The notes under the pieces: model-generated | The model's input: the letters and a program-made list of their open reading frames with translations, nothing else | Databases searched by the model: none | What the model was told of the DNA's origin: nothing | Translations under genes and position numbers: made by a program | NCBI GenBank assembly: GCA_003158895.1 | Contig: PMLO01000013.1 | Coordinates: 13,757 to 20,049, forward strand | Reading direction: 5' to 3' | Origin: Propionibacteriaceae bacterium | Lineage (GTDB): Bacteria; Actinomycetota; Actinomycetes; Propionibacteriales; Propionibacteriaceae | DNA length: 6,293 nt | Part shown: one piece after another, positions 4,708-6,293 of the stretch | Position numbering within the stretch: position 1 is the first letter of the stretch | Layout of the letters: each line of letters begins with the position of its first letter

Positions 4708-6293
4708 GTGAGCCAGGCAGAGGCGACGCACACCGGGCACGAAGCCCGCGGGTACGACATCGTCGCCGCCCAGGAGAAGTGGCAGGCGTTCTGGGAGGCA
4801 GACAACACCTTCCGGCCACTCGACGACGGCAGCCGCGAGCGTCGGTACGTGCTCGACATGTTCCCGTACCCCTCCGGAGACCTGCACATGGGTCACGCCG
4901 AGGCGTTCGTCATGGGCGATGTGGTGGCGCGGTACTGGAAGCTGCAGGGCTACGACGTCATGCACCCGCTGGGCTGGGACTCGTTCGGCCTGCCCGCCGA
5001 GAATGCCGCGATCCAGCGCAACGCGCACCCGTCCGAGTGGACGTACGCGAACATCGAGACCCAGGCGCGCTCGTTCCACCGCTACGGGCTGGCCGTCGAC
5101 TGGAGCCGGCGGCTGCACACGTCCGACCCCGAGTACTACCGCTGGACGCAGTGGCTGTTCCTGCGCTTCTATGAGAAGGGCCTGGCGTATCGGAAGGACT
5201 CGTACGTCAACTGGTGCCCCAACGACCAGACTGTGCTGGCCAACGAGCAGGTCGTCCAAGGACTGTGCGAGCGCTGCCACGCGCCGGTGACGAAGCGGAA
5301 GCTGACGCAGTGGTACTTCCGGATCACCGACTACGCCCAGCGTCTGCTGGACGACATGGTGGCGCTGGAGGGCAAGTGGCCCGACCGTGTCCTGGCCATG
5401 CAGCGCAACTGGATCGGGCGTTCCGAGGGCGCGTACGTCGACTTCACGATCGAGGGCCGCGCTGAGCCGATCCGCGTCTTCACCACGCGTCCGGACACCC
5501 TGTTCGGGGCGACGTTCATGGTGGTCGCGCCGGATGCGCCGCTGGCGGCCGAGATCGTCTCCGACGGCCAGCGCACCGACTTCGAGGCATACCTGGAGAA
5601 GACCAAGCAGGCGACCGAGATCGAGCGGCAATCGACCGACCGGCCGAAGACCGGCGTCTCCCTGGGCGTGTCTGCGACGAACCCCGTCAACGGCGAACTG
5701 GTGCCGATCTGGGCGGCCGACTACGTGCTCAGCGAGTATGGGACCGGCGCGATCATGGCCGTCCCCGCTCACGACCAGCGCGACCTCGACTTCGCCCGCA
5801 CGTACGGGCTGCCGGTACGTATGGTCATCGACACCGGCGAGCCCGATCCGTCGGAGACGGGCACGGCGACGGCCGGCGACGGCGCGTACGTGAACTCCGG
5901 TCTGCTGGACGGGCTGGGCGACAAGAAGTCCGGCGTCGCGCGCATGAACGAGAAGCTGGTCGCTGACGGTACGGGCGAGGCCGCGATCACGTTCCGCCTG
6001 CGCGACTGGCTGCTGAGCCGGCAGCGCTTCTGGGGCTGCCCGATCCCGATCGTGCACTGCGCGGAGCACGGCGAGGTCATGGTTCCCGACGACCAGTTGC
6101 CGGTGCTGCTGCCCGACCTGCGCGGCGCGGACCTGCACCCCAGGGGCACCTCACCTCTGGCGAGTGCGACGGAGTGGTACAACACGACCTGCCCGACGTG
6201 CGGCGGTCCCGCGACCCGCGACGCCGACACGATGGACACGTTCGTCGACTCGAGCTGGTACTACTACCGCTACTGCTCGCCCGGCTACACCGA
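4708..6293 (+). CDS. leuS: Leucyl-tRNA synthetase, N-terminal 528 residues (3' end beyond window)
   Basis: Charges tRNA-Leu with leucine in the cytoplasm; essential class I synthetase. An unbroken frame runs from GTG 4708 to the right edge. Motifs in order: YPSGDLHMGHAEAF with the HIGH-type HMGH at 60-63; HPLGWDSFGLPAEN of the Rossmann core; WCPNDQTVLANEQV followed by C187xxC190 (CERC), a zinc-type knuckle; the editing (CP1) domain with the threonine-rich TTRPDTLFG (259-267) and MAVPAHDQRD (350-359), whose D359 corresponds to the aspartate that binds the mischarged amino acid; DWLLSRQRFWGCPIP (433-447); a second C495xxC498 (CPTC); and DTMDTFVDSSWYYYRY near the edge. All editing residues I can place are present, so proofreading should be intact. 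The KMSKS loop, anticodon-binding and C-terminal domains lie outside. A GAGGAGGA ribosome binding site supports the start. The gene appears to have its own promoter and is not coupled to the DUF4192 gene. Confidence 0.97.
   Translation, partial: MSQAEATHTGHEARGYDIVAAQEKWQAFWEADNTFRPLDDGSRERRYVLDMFPYPSGDLHMGHAEAFVMGDVVARYWKLQGYDVMHPLGWDSFGLPAENAAIQRNAHPSEWTYANIETQARSFHRYGLAVDWSRRLHTSDPEYYRWTQWLFLRFYEKGLAYRKDSYVNWCPNDQTVLANEQVVQGLCERCHAPVTKRKLTQWYFRITDYAQRLLDDMVALEGKWPDRVLAMQRNWIGRSEGAYVDFTIEGRAEPIRVFTTRPDTLFGATFMVVAPDAPLAAEIVSDGQRTDFEAYLEKTKQATEIERQSTDRPKTGVSLGVSATNPVNGELVPIWAADYVLSEYGTGAIMAVPAHDQRDLDFARTYGLPVRMVIDTGEPDPSETGTATAGDGAYVNSGLLDGLGDKKSGVARMNEKLVADGTGEAAITFRLRDWLLSRQRFWGCPIPIVHCAEHGEVMVPDDQLPVLLPDLRGADLHPRGTSPLASATEWYNTTCPTCGGPATRDADTMDTFVDSSWYYYRYCSPGYT

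Noticed and set aside
4618..6138. 506-residue open frame on the - strand opposite leuS
   Set aside because: It is a mirror of strongly conserved leuS codons, with a low-complexity Arg/Val/Leu/Gln composition and no recognisable motif.
1..6293. Mobile element, CRISPR array, defence system or tRNA attachment site
   Set aside because: No transposase, integrase, phage or nuclease-like protein, no spaced direct repeats of CRISPR type, and no tRNA cloverleaf was found on either strand.

Overview
The window reads as a chromosomal stretch of a GC-rich actinobacterium. Codon third positions are mostly G or C, GTG starts are common, and the gene families are characteristic of the group: an actinobacterial L,D-transpeptidase, a DUF4192 protein and a Pro/Gln/Tyr-rich membrane-anchored protein. 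The genus cannot be fixed from the sequence alone; a Propionibacteriales-like origin is only an impression.

Layout from left to right: (1) the 3' end of an L,D-transpeptidase gene on the + strand (to 320), carrying the complete catalytic motif. (2) A 129-bp gap with two small palindromes, then a tightly coupled + strand pair: a DMT-superfamily/NIPA-like membrane protein (450-1349) and a GT4 glycosyltransferase (1354-2517) whose ribosome binding site lies inside the end of the first gene. (3) A convergent - strand gene (2521-3333) for a single-pass membrane protein with a Pro/Gln/Tyr-rich cytoplasmic tail and an extracytoplasmic DUF4352-like domain; its promoter geometry suggests a leaderless mRNA. 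(4) A 169-bp divergent intergenic region with a striking 22-bp tandem repeat, each unit built on an 18-bp (near-)palindrome. (5) A + strand DUF4192 gene (3503-4453). (6) A 254-bp gap whose left part encodes, on the - strand, a short peptide resembling the last transmembrane helix of a VIT1/CCC1-family metal transporter, probably a gene remnant. (7) The first 528 codons of leuS (leucyl-tRNA synthetase), running off the right end.

Functionally the left half leans to the cell envelope: peptidoglycan cross-linking, a putative lipid or glycan glycosyltransferase with a partner membrane protein, and an envelope-anchored protein. The right half is a conserved protein of unknown function and core translation. 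I see no phage genes, transposases, CRISPR array, RNA gene or defence system. Most of the window is ordinary chromosome. The observations most worth following are the tandem palindromic operator-like repeat at 3375-3418, the VIT1-like remnant near 4456-4570, and the DMT-GT4 coupled pair.
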